A DNA stretch of 64,000 nt from Isoetes taiwanensis (GCA_021234155.1 JAJEKV010000101.1:2709089-2773088); one strand, 5' to 3'. Counted from the first letter of the stretch, positions 25,064 to 36,667 are shown. Notes: a model not told the origin generated them from the letters alone. Program-made: numbers and translations.

Positions 25064-25290
25064 ATTAAGGGCCAATGCAATATATAGTGCCGTACCAAAT
25101 TGAAACTTTTTATGTTGTATAATATCACACCGTGAAATGGAAGTCTACAATCTGCTTCCCAAAGTTGTTGCACCAAAGGTTGCTTCAATGGACAAGCGAC
25201 AAGAAAAAGGATGATTTTTCTACCGAAAAAGTGACTAAGGGCCAATGTTATATGCAATATATGGTCTTTGTACCAAATTGAATTTTTTAT
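24940..25290 (+). repeat. ~165-bp tandem duplication of the TAF7-like C-terminal end
   Basis: The stretch with AAATGGAAGTCTACAA, AATGGACAAGCGACAAGAAA and AAGGGCCAATG occurs at about 24,968-25,110 and again at about 25,134-25,290. Only the first copy is linked in phase to VVEQDEDIDDI. Confidence 0.8.
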
Positions 25291-25737
25291 CTTTGTATTG
25301 TAAAATAAATAATGTTTTCAGTCGATGACCATGCTATTTCTCCAATTTAGTGGTATGATTCAAGTGAGTTAGGTGATGGAAAGTCTTAAGCAATAATACG
25401 GAAAGTCCTTAAGTTGAGCAAATTAAGTTGATGCAATATGAAGTGACAATAAAACATGTAAAGCGCTGGATGGTCATCTTATTTAATATGAAGTATAAGA
25501 TATAAACACATGGGCAAAAATTTGACTTGAAGTTAATTCCAAATCTTTCGCATTCCCAAAAACAATCTAACGTCAGTTACTCTTTAAAGTTTTCCTTTTG
25601 GAGAGCAGGTTTGACTGAAAACAAGCTCACATGCAGTTTAGATGGTCACATACACGTCCATGTATGTTGGCGTGAATATGTCATCCGGCTCCATCGCCTT
25701 CATAGCTGATACAATTGGGCTCTTTAATTTCTGCAGG

Positions 25738-26490
25738 TTCTGTTGATGCATGGCAATCGATGTTTAGAATTTGAGGTATGTAGATCCTTTCATCTGAAAC
25801 TCTGTTGATGCATGGCAATCGATGTTTAGAATTTGAGGTATGTAGATCCTTTCATCTGAAACTTGATCTTGTTTTACTGCTTACATCAACACAGCGATGA
25901 ACTTGACCTTGATAGCATGCATGTTGCACCAATTATTCTTTTGTTTTGCTTTCTAGTTCGTGTTGCATCATGAATCAAACACTACAAGATAACAAGAAGG
26001 TACTTTCTTGTCTTCAAACTTTAATTTTGCTGCTTGAGGCCTTTCACTTAAGTTATGGGATCAAGGCTAGATTCGACATTTATTTATATATAAAATCAAG
26101 TGGCGAAGCTTTCTGTTTAATTTATCTTGCTGCTGTTCTCTACGAATGTCCTTGTATGATCTTCCTTCTAGTGATACAAGAGATGCTCGCTTCATAAGCT
26201 TAGTTTCTATCCTTTCACCTGAAACTTGATCTTGTTTTACTGCTGACATCAACACAGCAATGAACTTGACCTTGATAGCATGCATGTTAGACCAACTATT
26301 CTTTTGTTTTGCTTTTTAGATCGTTTAGTAACATGAATCAAACACTACAAGATAACAAAAAGGTACTTTCTTGTCATTGAGCTTCCAACTTTGCTGCTTG
26401 AGGTCCTTGCACTTAGGTTGTGGGATCAAAGCTTAGATTCGATGTGCATATTTAAAATCAAGCGCGAAATATATCTTGGTGAAGCCTTCT
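25738..26490 (+). repeat. Nested tandem duplications (62 bp and ~350 bp)
   Basis: A 62-bp unit starting CTGTTGATGCATGGCAATCG is duplicated head to tail at about 25,739-25,800 and 25,801-25,862. A block of about 350 bp starting GAAACTTGATCTTGTTTTAC follows at about 25,858 and recurs at about 26,220. It contains ACTACAAGATAACAA and GCTGCTTGAGG in each copy. No coding meaning was recognised. Confidence 0.8.
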
Positions 26491-27169
26491 CTTTCATTTA
26501 ACTCAAAAGGTGATAATAAAGTGTAATAGGTGATAACTTATTACAACCGCCCAAAATAATGAAAATTGATGAACAGAGGCTGGTGTTTAAGGCTTGAGTT
26601 CCCCAATGAAACAGAACTAAAGACTTTTCAACACGAGAGGAGAGAGGGCATGAGGTGAACACGATGTCAACTAAAAAAACTTGAATAGCATCATTAGGGA
26701 GAGGACAAAAAACTCGGTTTGGGGCATGCAAACCTATGAAATTGCACTTTCAAGAGAACACAAAGTGCAAGGGAGAGGGTAACACAAGCATCCGAAGCAT
26801 ACCAAGCACTACAAGTTCTCCTGAAAAATTTGCATCATGGAACAAACATGCATTAGGGCGCATTGAGAATTCAAAGTCAGGATATTATTAAAAAGGACAT
26901 CTGGATAAATCATACATACAATGGGGACATACAACATAGAAGGCCCATGATAAACCCGTCTCATTAGGTACTAGAAAAAACATACCTCTAAGTGGCTCAG
27001 TTGACCATTTACTATAACAAGCATGTATTTAAGGGTCAATCTTCATAATGTCATGGTATCAAATTGAAGTAACAATTTTGATTGATTGTAAAAACATGAA
27101 ATTGAAGTATGATTTAAGCCACTTCACCCTCAGGCCATGCAGGGCAACCCTCTGTGCGCAGCACCTTGT

Positions 27170-27266
27170 TAATTCTATCCTGCATGCATGTTCTATCTTG
27201 CATGCCAAGTATGTATATACGTACATGAATACGTATACTAGCTGATCAAGTGGTCAGGATTGTTAC
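27170..27266 (-). repeat. Outer inverted repeat, right arm
   Basis: Read on the minus strand it begins GTAACAATCCTGACCACTTG and ends CAGGATAGAATTAA. It pairs with 20,427-20,528, with one 4-bp indel in an ATGC repeat. Confidence 0.85.
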
Positions 27267-29229
27267 AGATACAGCTTTGGATACCGTCTTATTTTTTACC
27301 AAAGAGATTTTTAGATTGCATGGGATGCCCAAAGCGAGCGTCTCCGATAGAGATTCGAAGTTCATCAATGCCTTCTGACAAAACTTCTTCAGCACGATCT
27401 GCACCAAGTTGTGGATGAGTTCTTCTTATCATCCACAAACAAATGGTCAAGTGCACCAACAAATCTTGAAGGATATGTTGAGGAATTATGTTTAGAACAA
27501 ACAATCCAAATGAGCCGATTATATCCACCTTGTTGAGTTCGCGTACAATAGTGCGAACCAAGAATCATCAAGGATGTCTCTCTTCATGATTAATTACTGC
27601 TATCAATGCCTAACTCCTAATACGTGGCACAATCCAGTATCCAAGGTAGAACTTTCTCAATAACTTCTGACAGATAGGTAGCAGCTTGTGGAGGAAGTGC
27701 GAGGCTATCGGCATGTCAAAAAAGTTTTAGCAGATAGACATAGATCTCCACGAGAGTTTGTCATGGGAGATAAAGTTTGGCTTAATATAAAGGTCAAACA
27801 AGTGAAACTCCACAGGCACTTGCAAGAAACTTGCTCCAAGATGGGCGGGATCCTTTATGATTGTTAAACAGATAGGGAGCCGATTCTATAAGCTTGACTT
27901 ACCCATCCATCTAAAGGTTCATAAGGTCTTCTTCCATGTAAGGGGGCGACTGCTTTATACAGCCCCCCTCCCACTACAAGAGGATAGCCATTTTTCATCA
28001 CTTTAATATCACTTGAAATCTCAAAAAACATCAAGTGATATAAATAGTGATATTAAGGTATGGTGATACTACCAATGACACAAATTCTATCATTTATAAC
28101 ATCATCAGCATCGTCATAAATATGGTCAACAATTATACCAGTACTAATTGATGACGATATATGTGTTGGTAATAGCATCATAAATAATATCAGATATTGC
28201 ATCAAGCTTACTATCAATAATTATTCAAATTGTGTTAATAACAATACAAGTGTTATAGCTTTTGCGGTTATAGTATCACCAATAGCTTCATTTGTAGTAT
28301 CACATATTGAGAATATTATACATGATGCTATGTATGTTGCTAATAGCATCATGGATACTATCACAACTTACATCGCTCTTACTATCAATACTTATTGTAA
28401 TTGTAATAATGATAATACACTTGTTAATGTTTACGACAATTGTAATATCACTTCTATTGCCACTCCCTTTTTCGTGTGTCTCCGTTAGAGCATATGTTGC
28501 ACCATCATGTATCGACAATAAGTATCAATCACTTGGCGTCAAAGATTTTAATTGTATTATTGACACCGTAGTTGTTTTTCACATTATAGCTTTAATTTCC
28601 ACTCATTTCACCACTAATTTTCAGCTCTTTGTTGTCAATGTCATGGAACACATTGAGAGTTTAATCATCATGCAACATATTGAGAGTTTAATCGTCATGC
28701 AACACATTGAGAGTTTAATCATCAAAATGCAAGCCTTCATATATGGATTGTCTAGTTTATTTCTTGAAGGATAAGGACAATGTGTTTACGACGCAATCTA
28801 GGGTAACGCCACCATGAGACATGAACAATTGGATAATTTTAATAGATAGATAGTAATTTAAAGTCACGCCACTAGGCAGCATCCAACTGGACATGATATT
28901 ATGCTTGGTAGAAGCTCTAAACTTCATATAGCAGACTGGTTTTCTGCACCAAAATTTGATTTGAGTTGTAAAGCTCGTTCTATCACTTTGTAGTCAATAG
29001 GAAGCAGCAACTTAGACCCTAATTATGAAGACAGTCATGCATAAAAGGAACAAATAGGGTCCAGACATAATAGGGTTTGGACAATTGGAATTATTTGAAG
29101 ATGAAAGACCATATACACAATTCCTCCGTTTTTTGCATCGATTCTTGCTGTAAGGGCAGATCCAATCCTTTGCTTCTTCTATGCTTCTTCTAGAGAAAGC
29201 TTGAATGTTTTTCTTGTATTGCCACATAT

Positions 29230-29850
29230 ACTCCTCTGTTCGCAGCCAACCAGGTAGGAGGCTCAGCCCTTGATGCAGATAACGAAATGCGAGCGGAAGA
29301 TGGGAATTTGGCATCAGAAGCTGATGTCGTGTAGGAAAATGCATTAGCCCAAGAAACCCAAGCAGAGATTCCATGGAAAGGGTCTGCAGAGTGGATCAAA
29401 AATGTTGAGGATTCTCCAGACTTGAATATGAAAGAATTGTTCTCTAATGGTGCAACTGAAGATGATCTATAAAATGAAGTTCCTCTAGACCATGCTAGTA
29501 TTGTTTGCAACGTAAATTTTCTATCACATGATGAGTTCGAAGGGGTGCCTATTGAAAGAAATTGGCATCTACCTCTTCTATGATTCAGTTCTTTGTGAAG
29601 ACTGTAGGTTGCAGTGGCATTATGGTCTTTCAAGCTAATGCACACGAAACCACCCCTTTGTGCTAGGTCTGGGTGAAATTATGAGGGAAGACGAAACATA
29701 TAGAACCCATGATGGATATATGCCAGGTCAAGTTAATGTGCGGATATTAATTGCTTCCTCCAATTCCACTGCGGCTGTAGCTCCTAAGTTTTATTGGGCT
29801 TATTGTGAGTTTTTTCTTGATTTGATTTGGAAGAGTCTAGATGTGTCTTA
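29230..29850 (+). pseudogene. Exon-like coding debris carried in the CACTA element
   Basis: On the plus strand one frame from about 29,236 reads FAANQVGGSALDADNEMRAE and continues through AEWIKNVEDSPDLNMKELFS to about 29,580. Internal stops at about 29,330 and 29,470 interrupt it. A second frame (29,660-29,851) encodes LGLGEIMREDETYRTHDGYM. The composition is protein-like, but I recognise no family. It may be captured host sequence or a remnant of the element's own gene. Confidence 0.35.
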
Positions 29851-30009
29851 GAGCCACATATCGGTTTCTTGACACCCAAGTTTAAGGGATGATTGATGTC
29901 TTTAAATAATGGTGTAGGAATACCATATTTATCATTAACAAAATCTAAGTATCTCAACGTGAATTGTGAAGATCTACATTGGGGAAATTCCCCGGAAGTC
30001 TATTTTGCT

Positions 30010-30258
30010 ACCAGTCTAGTGGGCCGAAAACTCCGTCCTATGTGGCAATCCGAGTCCGGATTCACTTTGCCGCCAATTTTTTTGCCCATTTTGGATCCCC
30101 CCCACAAGAACGATTGGGCGGCATTTAAGGCTTCTTCGAGCGCACATTTCTTAGAGGATTCTATAAGAATCGGTTTTTTCCACAAGTAGGTGTTTCTCTT
30201 TAGAATCTTTATTCAACCTCTTTTTTTTCTAGATGATGGATTCATGAACACTGCATCT

Positions 30259-30339
<81 letters not shown>

Positions 30340-31400
30340 GTCATGGTATGAAAAAATCTTGTACTTGCTTCATTCCTTGGGGTTTAGCTTTTTTGGGAGT
30401 TCTGTTATCGCAACTTTGTTGTTGCTGGATTCTAATGCAAGAATATTTCATATTTGTTTTGGTCATGAATTTCGGCTTTGTTCAGGGCAGTATTTCTTAA
30501 AGAGCTATAGGTTTTGGGCTATGAGTCGCCTTGCACTAGCTTTCTATTTGGCATGAAGATCTGCAGATCTAACCTTTCCATTATCTTTTTCAAAATTTCT
30601 GTATACATCCAAAATTTTGATTTGCTTTGCTCGGTTCTTGTGGCCTTCGAAAGCAGTCTAGAGAAGCTCCCCAGATATCATGGTCTCTTCTTGCATTATT
30701 TTTCTTCTTGTTTCTTGAATTTTTTCCCTTGACCTCCTCGTTTGTTGGATAAAATTTGAAGATTGGGTTCTAGTTGTTCGTCTTTTCCATGTGTTTATCT
30801 TGTTTGTTGCATGGCGCTAATCTATTTCGATTTGTTATTTTAGAATCCTAAAGAGCAGCACCTCCACTTCACTTTTTTCGTCTGGAGGTAATAATTCTTT
30901 ATCACTACCTTGTGTAAGCGTAATTTGGATGCTATTCCCTGTTTATGCTATTAATTTTAACTAGCTCCTTCAACTCTTGCAGTATGTTGCTATGTTTATA
31001 GCTAAAATGATGGTATATGGCAGATGAATTGAGGACCCATATTCCTAGAAACTTTGGGGAAACTTTTTTTTTGGGAAAACTGCTGTTGTTGTTGTTTGTA
31101 GATGCAGTGTTCATGAATCCATCATCTAGAAAAAAAGAGATCGAATAAAGATTCTAAAGAGAAACACAAGTACTTGCCTTGTCTTAAAAAATAATTCTTA
31201 TAGAAGATTTGTGCCATGGCGCCTTGGAAAACATCGATTCTTATAGAATCCTCTAAGAAATGTGCGCTCAGAAGAAGCCTTAAATGCCGTCCATTGTTCT
31301 TGTGGGCGGGAAAAATTCGAAAATGGGCAAAAAATTGGCGGCGGTGACGGATTGCCACATACTATGGTGTTTTCGTCCACTAGGACGGAATTTCCTCAAC
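30010..31400. repeat. Long inverted repeat (fold-back) nested in the CACTA element
   Basis: The left arm (about 30,019-30,265) includes GGCAATCCG, GCCGCCAATTTTTTTGCCCA, GCATTTAAGGCTTCTTC and ATGGATTCATGAACACTGCA. The right arm (about 31,083-31,395) has the same blocks in reverse complement. Arms of about 250-300 bp flank about 0.8 kb of T-rich DNA. The outer ends begin CTAGTGG.CGAAAAC. It fits a small TIR or fold-back element. No target duplication is clear. Confidence 0.75.
30259..30339 (+). repeat. (ACA)27 microsatellite
   Basis: An uninterrupted ACA run of about 81 bp follows GAACACTGCATCT. The matching place in the inverted right arm (31,084-31,100) has only about five units. Confidence 0.95.
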
Positions 31401-31499
31401 GTACCAACACTGGTGAAGATGGAAAAAATGGTCTTAGGGTTTTCGAGCAGCGGCTAGGGCGGCGGCAGGCGGCCGCCCCATCTTGTGCAGCAGATCCAT

Positions 31500-32520
31500 C
31501 TTGTTTGTCTGGAAGAGTGTGCAAGGGACAATCCTTTGCCACATGCTTCCACTGGTTGATCTTGATAGGATCAAAAAGGTACGCTGCCTTGAGCGACAAT
31601 TCTTGCAGCGGATCTTCTAAGCTGGGTGTTAGCTCCTGAAGATGCTTCTTCTGTGCAAAAATCATTACTAGAGCAATCTTTGTGTATTTTGCGCCTTGAT
31701 CAGCAGAGGAAGCCGGACTGCATTAACGGGGCAGCTATTGATATACTGGTATATATCTCAGCCCTCGTTTTATACAACATTTTTCTGTTCTATGATTGAG
31801 CTTGGTCAGAGTGGACCAAAAACATTTTTCTGTTCTATGATTGAGCTTGGTCAGAGTGGACCATCTTCAAATTTTTGTATCGATTGCACTCTTTGCAACT
31901 ATGACAGGTACAACTGCACCCACTGCAACTGGGCTAGGGATGGGCGCGCTCATTGCAGCCCCAGTGAAATTTGCTGCATTCACTGTAGCAGAACATGGCT
32001 CGAAACTTGCTTGACTTCACTTGATAAGGTAAATGTTCATTGGTGTAGTGTTGAGATGTTTCCAGTTAAACATGAGGAATTTTTTTCTTCCATCTGTTCA
32101 TATTGTTCGTCATAAGAATTATATATGGTCGAGCAAAGTAATGCACTACAGTCTCAGTGTCTAAGCCTAACTTTTGCATTTGGCTATGCTTTAGCATATA
32201 CTCTTAGGACTGGGTTATGATGTTTCAGGAATGGTTTATTGGACTTATTCAGCTGGCATTTATTTGGGAAACCATCGGTGCTACAGCAATTACCTGCAGG
32301 CTGAGAGAATATGTTCAATAGGTACATCAAAAAGCTTGAAATGCTAAAGATTTAACATTAATAATTATGACTAACCTATGGGTTTTATGTATTTCTGAAA
32401 TTCAGGTCCAGCAATACAAAACATCAAAAGGTTTTTGAAGAACGAGCATATCACAACAAGGAAAACAAGGAAGTTGTTACTGATCACCTTGCCACATTAT
32501 TCTTGTTGGCATTGTAGAGA
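31500..32520 (+). pseudogene. Further exon-like debris in the CACTA element
   Basis: Pieces bounded by splice-like sites include SLLEQSLCILRLDQQRKPD (about 31,660), an Ala/Gly-rich stretch TAPTATGLGMGALIAAP (about 31,912-31,965) that ends near GTAAATG, and an exon-like block after TTTCAG near 32,229. A 43-bp phrase starting AACATTTTTCTGTTCTATGA is duplicated at 31,777 and 31,822. No family is recognised. Captured host gene pieces are the simplest reading. Confidence 0.35.
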
Positions 32521-33852
32521 TTGTTATATGTAACTGTGATTACTTTAAAATAAAGGAGTTCTTGTTTTACATATGCTCTTATTTTCTCATAGTAAATTCA
32601 CGTTAAACTCAAGCACTGTTACAGGCTAAGTGTAAGTAGATAAGGCTAAGTGTAAGTAGATAATGCAGACAAAGTGCAAATGGAAACAAAATTCAAAATT
32701 GCAACAAAATGTAAATAGACCCTTTGCAAAAAGAAGAATGATGAAAAGCTTGATGAACAACCTGATGGTTTTTTGACCAAAATTGTGACGAATTCTTTTG
32801 ACAAAAAACCCTCATCTCTTGTAGTGAAATGATATTACATGTGGCATTGTCAGTGATGCTACATTTGACACTAATCATCTTAGAAAAGATGATATAAAGG
32901 ATGACGTTCGTGCGGCTATTATGAGTGATTTAATTATAGCTCGTGTGGCCATTATGAGTGATTTAATTATAGCAATACAAGTGATGCTATAGTTGACAAT
33001 ATTATAGCGCTCGTGTTGACATTAGGAATGATTTACTTATAGCAGTACATGTGATCCTATAGCTGACACTATTATAGCACTAGAATAACAAAATGCATAA
33101 TTTAATTATAGCAATACATGTGATCCTATAGTTGACACTACTATAGCACTACGAGGACAAATGTATGATACTATAACTTCAGCTATAGATGATGCTACAA
33201 ATGATACTATTATGCCACCACAATGCCATGAAATATGATACTATGACTGTTGTTATTGGTGATGCTACAAGTGACGATATAGATGATACAATTTCATCAA
33301 CAACTACCGTCATTTATTGTGTCAAATTCTAAAAAATTTGAAAGTGCGATTTTAAGCAAATAAATGATGAAACTAGTGACTTAGATTGCTTATTCTCTTG
33401 TAGTGTCCCTATACATGACACTATACTAGCTCTCCAATCCAAGCATGGAGGGCCAGATATCAACGATGCAGGGAGGGGGAATGTATAAAGCATTCTACCC
33501 CATGTAAGCTCATTAAAGAGACATACTCCAAACCAGGAGGAACATTATTGGAGATGACAAGAACAACTTGGGATTGTTCTTGAGTTAATTCTTGATAAAG
33601 CATTCAAGAAGATGCGAAGGTTGGAATTCCTTCAGTATTTAATCAAGTGGAAACACTTGGCCATGGAAGATGCAACATGGATCTTGAAGCACAATCTAAA
33701 GAAAAAGTTTTCACAATTAATGGAGCAATTCGACGGCCGAATTGCCTTCGAATTAGTCAATGCTGGCCCATTAGATAAGTGTGTTAGCTTTAGCATATGC
33801 ATTAGAGCTAAGTTGGGGAGAGCGTTATGCATCCTAGTGGATGCATATATGG

Positions 33853-34350
33853 CTAAGCATGTGATCATGGGCAATGATGGAATCATCCTAATGTTTCCTA
33901 TGGCATGATGCGATTGCGGGTGGACATGACCGAAGGTCATGGAGGGGTAAGCATATGATCATGTGCGATGATGGGATCACCCTATAATGTTCCATATGTC
34001 ATGCTGCAGTGCATATGGACATGACTGGAGGTCATGGAGGGGTAAGCATGTGACCATGGGAGACCAAGGGATCATCCTAATGTTCTCTATGCCGTGATAT
34101 GGTGCGTGTGGACATGATCGGAGGTCATGAAGGTGTAAGCATGTGATCATAGATGATGATGGGATCATCCTAATATTCTCTATGCCATGATACAGTGCGC
34201 GTGGATATGACCGAAGGTCATGGAGGGGTAAGCATGTGATCATGTGCATGTGGACATGACCGGAGGTCATGGAGGGGTAGGCATGTAATCATGGGCGATG
34301 ATGGTAACATCTTCATAATGTCCTCTATGCCATGATTTAGTGCAGGTAGG
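33853..34350 (+). repeat. ~94-bp tandem repeat array (about 5.5 units)
   Basis: Units begin TAAGCATGTGATCATG and end GGTCATGGAGGGG. Starts are near 33,853, 33,947, 34,042, 34,135, a shortened unit at 34,228, and a last partial unit at 34,278. The array directly follows the chromodomain part of the Gypsy fossil and precedes its candidate 3' LTR, so it probably belongs to the element's 3' untranslated region. Confidence 0.85.
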
Positions 34351-34805
34351 TAGATGTAGTCTTGAGCTAGTAGTTCGGCTTAAGTAGGTTAAATGGGGGG
34401 TGCTCCCTTTAAACCACATAATATATCAATAAATGGAATTACTAACGTCGTGTGTCGTTGTGCAGACCAACCATAGGGAAGATGGGGCAACTAGAGGAGG
34501 ATAGCAGGGCTCTAGATAAATGTTTTGTCTAAATATAACGTGATAATGTTTATGAGCTTAACTTAACTAAACATTGCTTAAAATACGACAATTATTGTTA
34601 TTATTAATAATTGTGATAAGGCTTATCTTAGTAGCCTAAATATTGTTAAAATTTTGAATGGTGTTGCTCTAATTGAAAGTTATCGCTTAAATCTTGTATA
34701 AGCTAGTAAGTATGTTAAGTAAATGTGTTGTAAGGTTGATGCAGGAATCCAAGGAGGGACAAAGCGTGATGTTGACGACAACACCAAGTCAAGGTGGGAA
34801 GAATG
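34351..34805. other. Non-coding stretch before the candidate LTR
   Basis: The stretch is AT-rich and has no gene. It ends in a purine-rich stretch (GGTGGGAAGAATG) just before TGATG, which suits a polypurine tract beside a 3' LTR. Confidence 0.4.
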
Positions 34806-36667
34806 TGATGTTGCAATATAATATATGCTATGAATACGTATATTACATTGCCATGTCACAGTACATGTCACGAAGGTGACATGTACAAGGATAGATTTCG
34901 CATGACTCAACATATGCATGCTACATCAGTAGCCTGCATGTCGAGAGCCAAAGAGTGGGGGCCACACAACAATAAATTGAGTATGGTAGTGCATGGCAAC
35001 CATTAAGCGAATTGGCATATTATATTGACAATATAATACCAATGGTGATAAATGTATTATGTATGTTACATAAATATCCCTTGGGGGCAACCTCACTACA
35101 TGTTGTTTTAACATGTTATACATGTGTCACATTAAAGTTACACATGTGGGCCATTCAAGCTATGCCTATATGACACGTCTAATTTCATGAGTGACACATG
35201 CCTAGTTAGTTATATCCAATCACAAATAGCTATTCATAGTTATTTGTGATAGGGATATTATTGGGACTCATCTGCCACATGGCAAGGCGCCATGCGCCAA
35301 GTGACCCAATCCCCATGGAGGGCCCCAAAAACCTTTCAAGTTTCGGGCTAGTAGCATGTTGAGGGCCTTCCCAAGGTTAGTTCGAGCAGTGGAGCAGAAG
35401 CGAGCTTTAGAGTTCGAGTAGGACTTGCATATATAAAGCGTTGTTCCAGCCTTAGTCTTTGTGGAAGATTGCCATGCCGGGAAGTTGCAGTGGTGATTTT
35501 GAGAGGGACCAGGTTAGTCTTAGTTTAGTTTGTCAATCCTAGCTTAACTGTATGATTTAAGTTAGAAGACATCTCTGCTTAGTGGTAGGTGCTCTTGGAC
35601 CACAAATTCTAAAACCTGACTGACTAAGGAAAGCTGACCTTTGCGTTCTATTCAGTTTTTGAGTGATCATGGTATGATACTCTGTTTTGCATCTCTTGTG
35701 TGTGAAGGTAAGGAGGTAGAGACCTAGAAGCCATGTGTAGTATGATCCTAGCAGGTAGACCTCTGTAATTCCCATTACAATGCGGCATGTGAATAAAGAG
35801 CCCGCCTGATCGTGGGCCTAGCGCCTTGACTGGCTTAGAATTGGAGACTTGTCCCGATTGCAGAGGAATCCAGTATGTGTGTGTACCAGGAATCCATAGC
35901 AAGCTAGGCCTAATACCTTGCCACTACAAGAGGCCAAGGTATGGGTTTGGCCCCTCCTGGGTGATGCGTCACCCCAATGAGGTTAGGTTAAGTACGAGCG
36001 GGGGCGACCTTGTCTATCTAGCTGACTGTAGCAGCAAGATGCCTCTTGGAAGGAGCAGCCTTCCTGCCTCATCGGACTAAGGGAGATGCAACCTTGGAGT
36101 AGCCTTAGGGTTAAGTCTCTGGCAGGCTACAGTTGAGACCCGAAGCTTTTCTATTATCCATAAAGTATGCGCAGGAGGAGTAGATGGAGTGGACTACCCT
36201 TGCCATTGTTCTATAACAACCAACTCCAGTGTTATGACTTCCGTCTGCTGTTATCTTGAGGTTTAGACGGTCAGTCATACCTCACTGAGTCAGAGTTTGG
36301 GTTATGATCTCCATTGTATAGCTAGATGTATATTCATGATGATGATATTGATGTATTGATGATGGCATCTCACCCTTCGTGGTGAGTATTTATGTGAGTT
36401 ATATGATTGATGCTTGTGCTTATGTTTTACGCTTCTGCAGTGAGATCAGCCTCGGGGAAAGATGGAGAAGACACGCCCATCTTCCACATCGTCTCTGGAG
36501 CACCACCAGTATCCGATGCCACATGGATGGCCTCATGTGGCCTGCAGGATCGATATGAGGGGATCTCCAGATCCTATACGATGGCCTCTTGGTCTTCATG
36601 GACATTAAAAAATCTAGTCTGTTCTATTCTATACGATGGGAGCATCGTATAAGATAGGGGGGCATCA
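34806..36667 (+). repeat. Candidate 3' LTR of the Gypsy fossil
   Basis: The 1.86-kb stretch begins TGATGTTGCAATAT after a purine-rich tract and ends GGGGGGCATCA, so it has short inverted termini TGATG/CATCA. It contains a TATATAAA-like box near 35,430. No partner LTR was seen upstream, so the assignment rests on structure only. Confidence 0.45.

Larger units (their letters stand above)
21843..27169 (+). mobile_element. Gene-carrying repeat unit 1 (TAF7 and Gly/Tyr-rich cargo)
   Basis: The left end, TTTTTGGGTTGCCCCTAGGG (21,841-21,860) and on to about 21,935, matches the left end of unit 2 (43,112 down to 43,023, minus strand) over about 95 bp. That stretch includes TTGTTTATGTGG and TTTTTGGCATAT. 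The right end, GGGCAACCC followed by GTGCGCAGCACCTTG (27,139-27,169), recurs at the inferred right ends of unit 2 (37,413, inverted), of unit 3 (56,402) and at 37,848. Between the ends lie a decayed TAF7-like gene and its partial duplicates, all in the plus orientation. The left subterminal TTGCCCCTAGGGGGGCAA can form a hairpin. The class is unclear. Helitron or Helentron-like behaviour is possible, but no CTRR end is present. Confidence 0.6.
20427..27266. mobile_element. Composite insertion bounded by a ~100-bp inverted repeat, inside the Gypsy integrase region
   Basis: The left end 20,427-20,528 (GTAATGATCTTGGCCACTTG...) is the inverted complement of the right end 27,170-27,266 (GTAACAATCCTGACCACTTG...). 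The two arms differ by about a dozen transitions, two transversions and one 4-bp indel. Integrase core sequence lies on both outer sides, so this is an insertion into the Gypsy element. Inside, a 1.3-kb fold-back (20,529-21,842) abuts a gene-carrying unit (21,843-27,169). The two arms could belong to a palindromic MITE of about 200 bp that was later invaded at its centre, or to a 6.8-kb TIR element that carries everything. The target duplication is not resolved cleanly. Confidence 0.8.
27972..33405. mobile_element. CACTA (CMC/EnSpm-type) DNA transposon, non-autonomous, 5.4 kb
   Basis: The left end reads CACTACAAGAG (27,972-27,982) and the right end CTCTTGTAGTG (33,395-33,405), the classic CACTA terminal inverted repeat. 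The flanking trinucleotide is TCC on both sides (27,969-27,971 and 33,406-33,408), the 3-bp target duplication expected for this superfamily. Both subterminal zones (about 27,990-28,300 and 32,870-33,330) are dense in short AT-rich repeats such as AGTGATAC, GTGATGCTAT and ACACTATTATAGC, also typical. No transposase is recognised. The interior holds exon-like debris and a fold-back with an (ACA)n tract. It is inserted between the integrase and chromodomain parts of the Gypsy fossil. Confidence 0.93.
17000..36667 (+). mobile_element. Ty3/Gypsy LTR retrotransposon fossil, chromodomain type, split by two large insertions
   Basis: This is an old, broken element. Its parts appear in the usual order on the plus strand: a gag region (about 17,020-18,060), reverse transcriptase (about 18,480-19,030), RNase H (about 19,300-19,640), integrase zinc-binding region (about 19,850-20,080), integrase core (about 20,310-20,426 and again 27,267-27,600), integrase C-terminal part (about 27,690-27,971) and a chromodomain-like tail (about 33,600-33,770). 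A 94-bp tandem repeat array follows. A candidate 3' LTR (34,806-36,667) begins TGATG, ends CATCA and has a TATATAAA-like box near 35,430. No 5' LTR was found. The gaps are explained by an inverted-repeat-bounded insertion (20,427-27,266) and a CACTA element (27,972-33,405). The coding parts carry many breaks, so the element is non-functional and predates both insertions. Confidence 0.85.

Noticed and set aside
27139-27172. TTAA beside the CACCTTG ends, suggesting a piggyBac-like element
   Set aside because: The proposed left ends have no TTAA beside them, the terminal CCCTAG-type sequence is absent, and one of four right ends lacks TTAA.
29190-29645. 151-residue open frame on the minus strand inside the CACTA element
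   Set aside because: The plus strand shows the more protein-like frame over the same bases, and the minus frame has no recognisable domain. It is a shadow.
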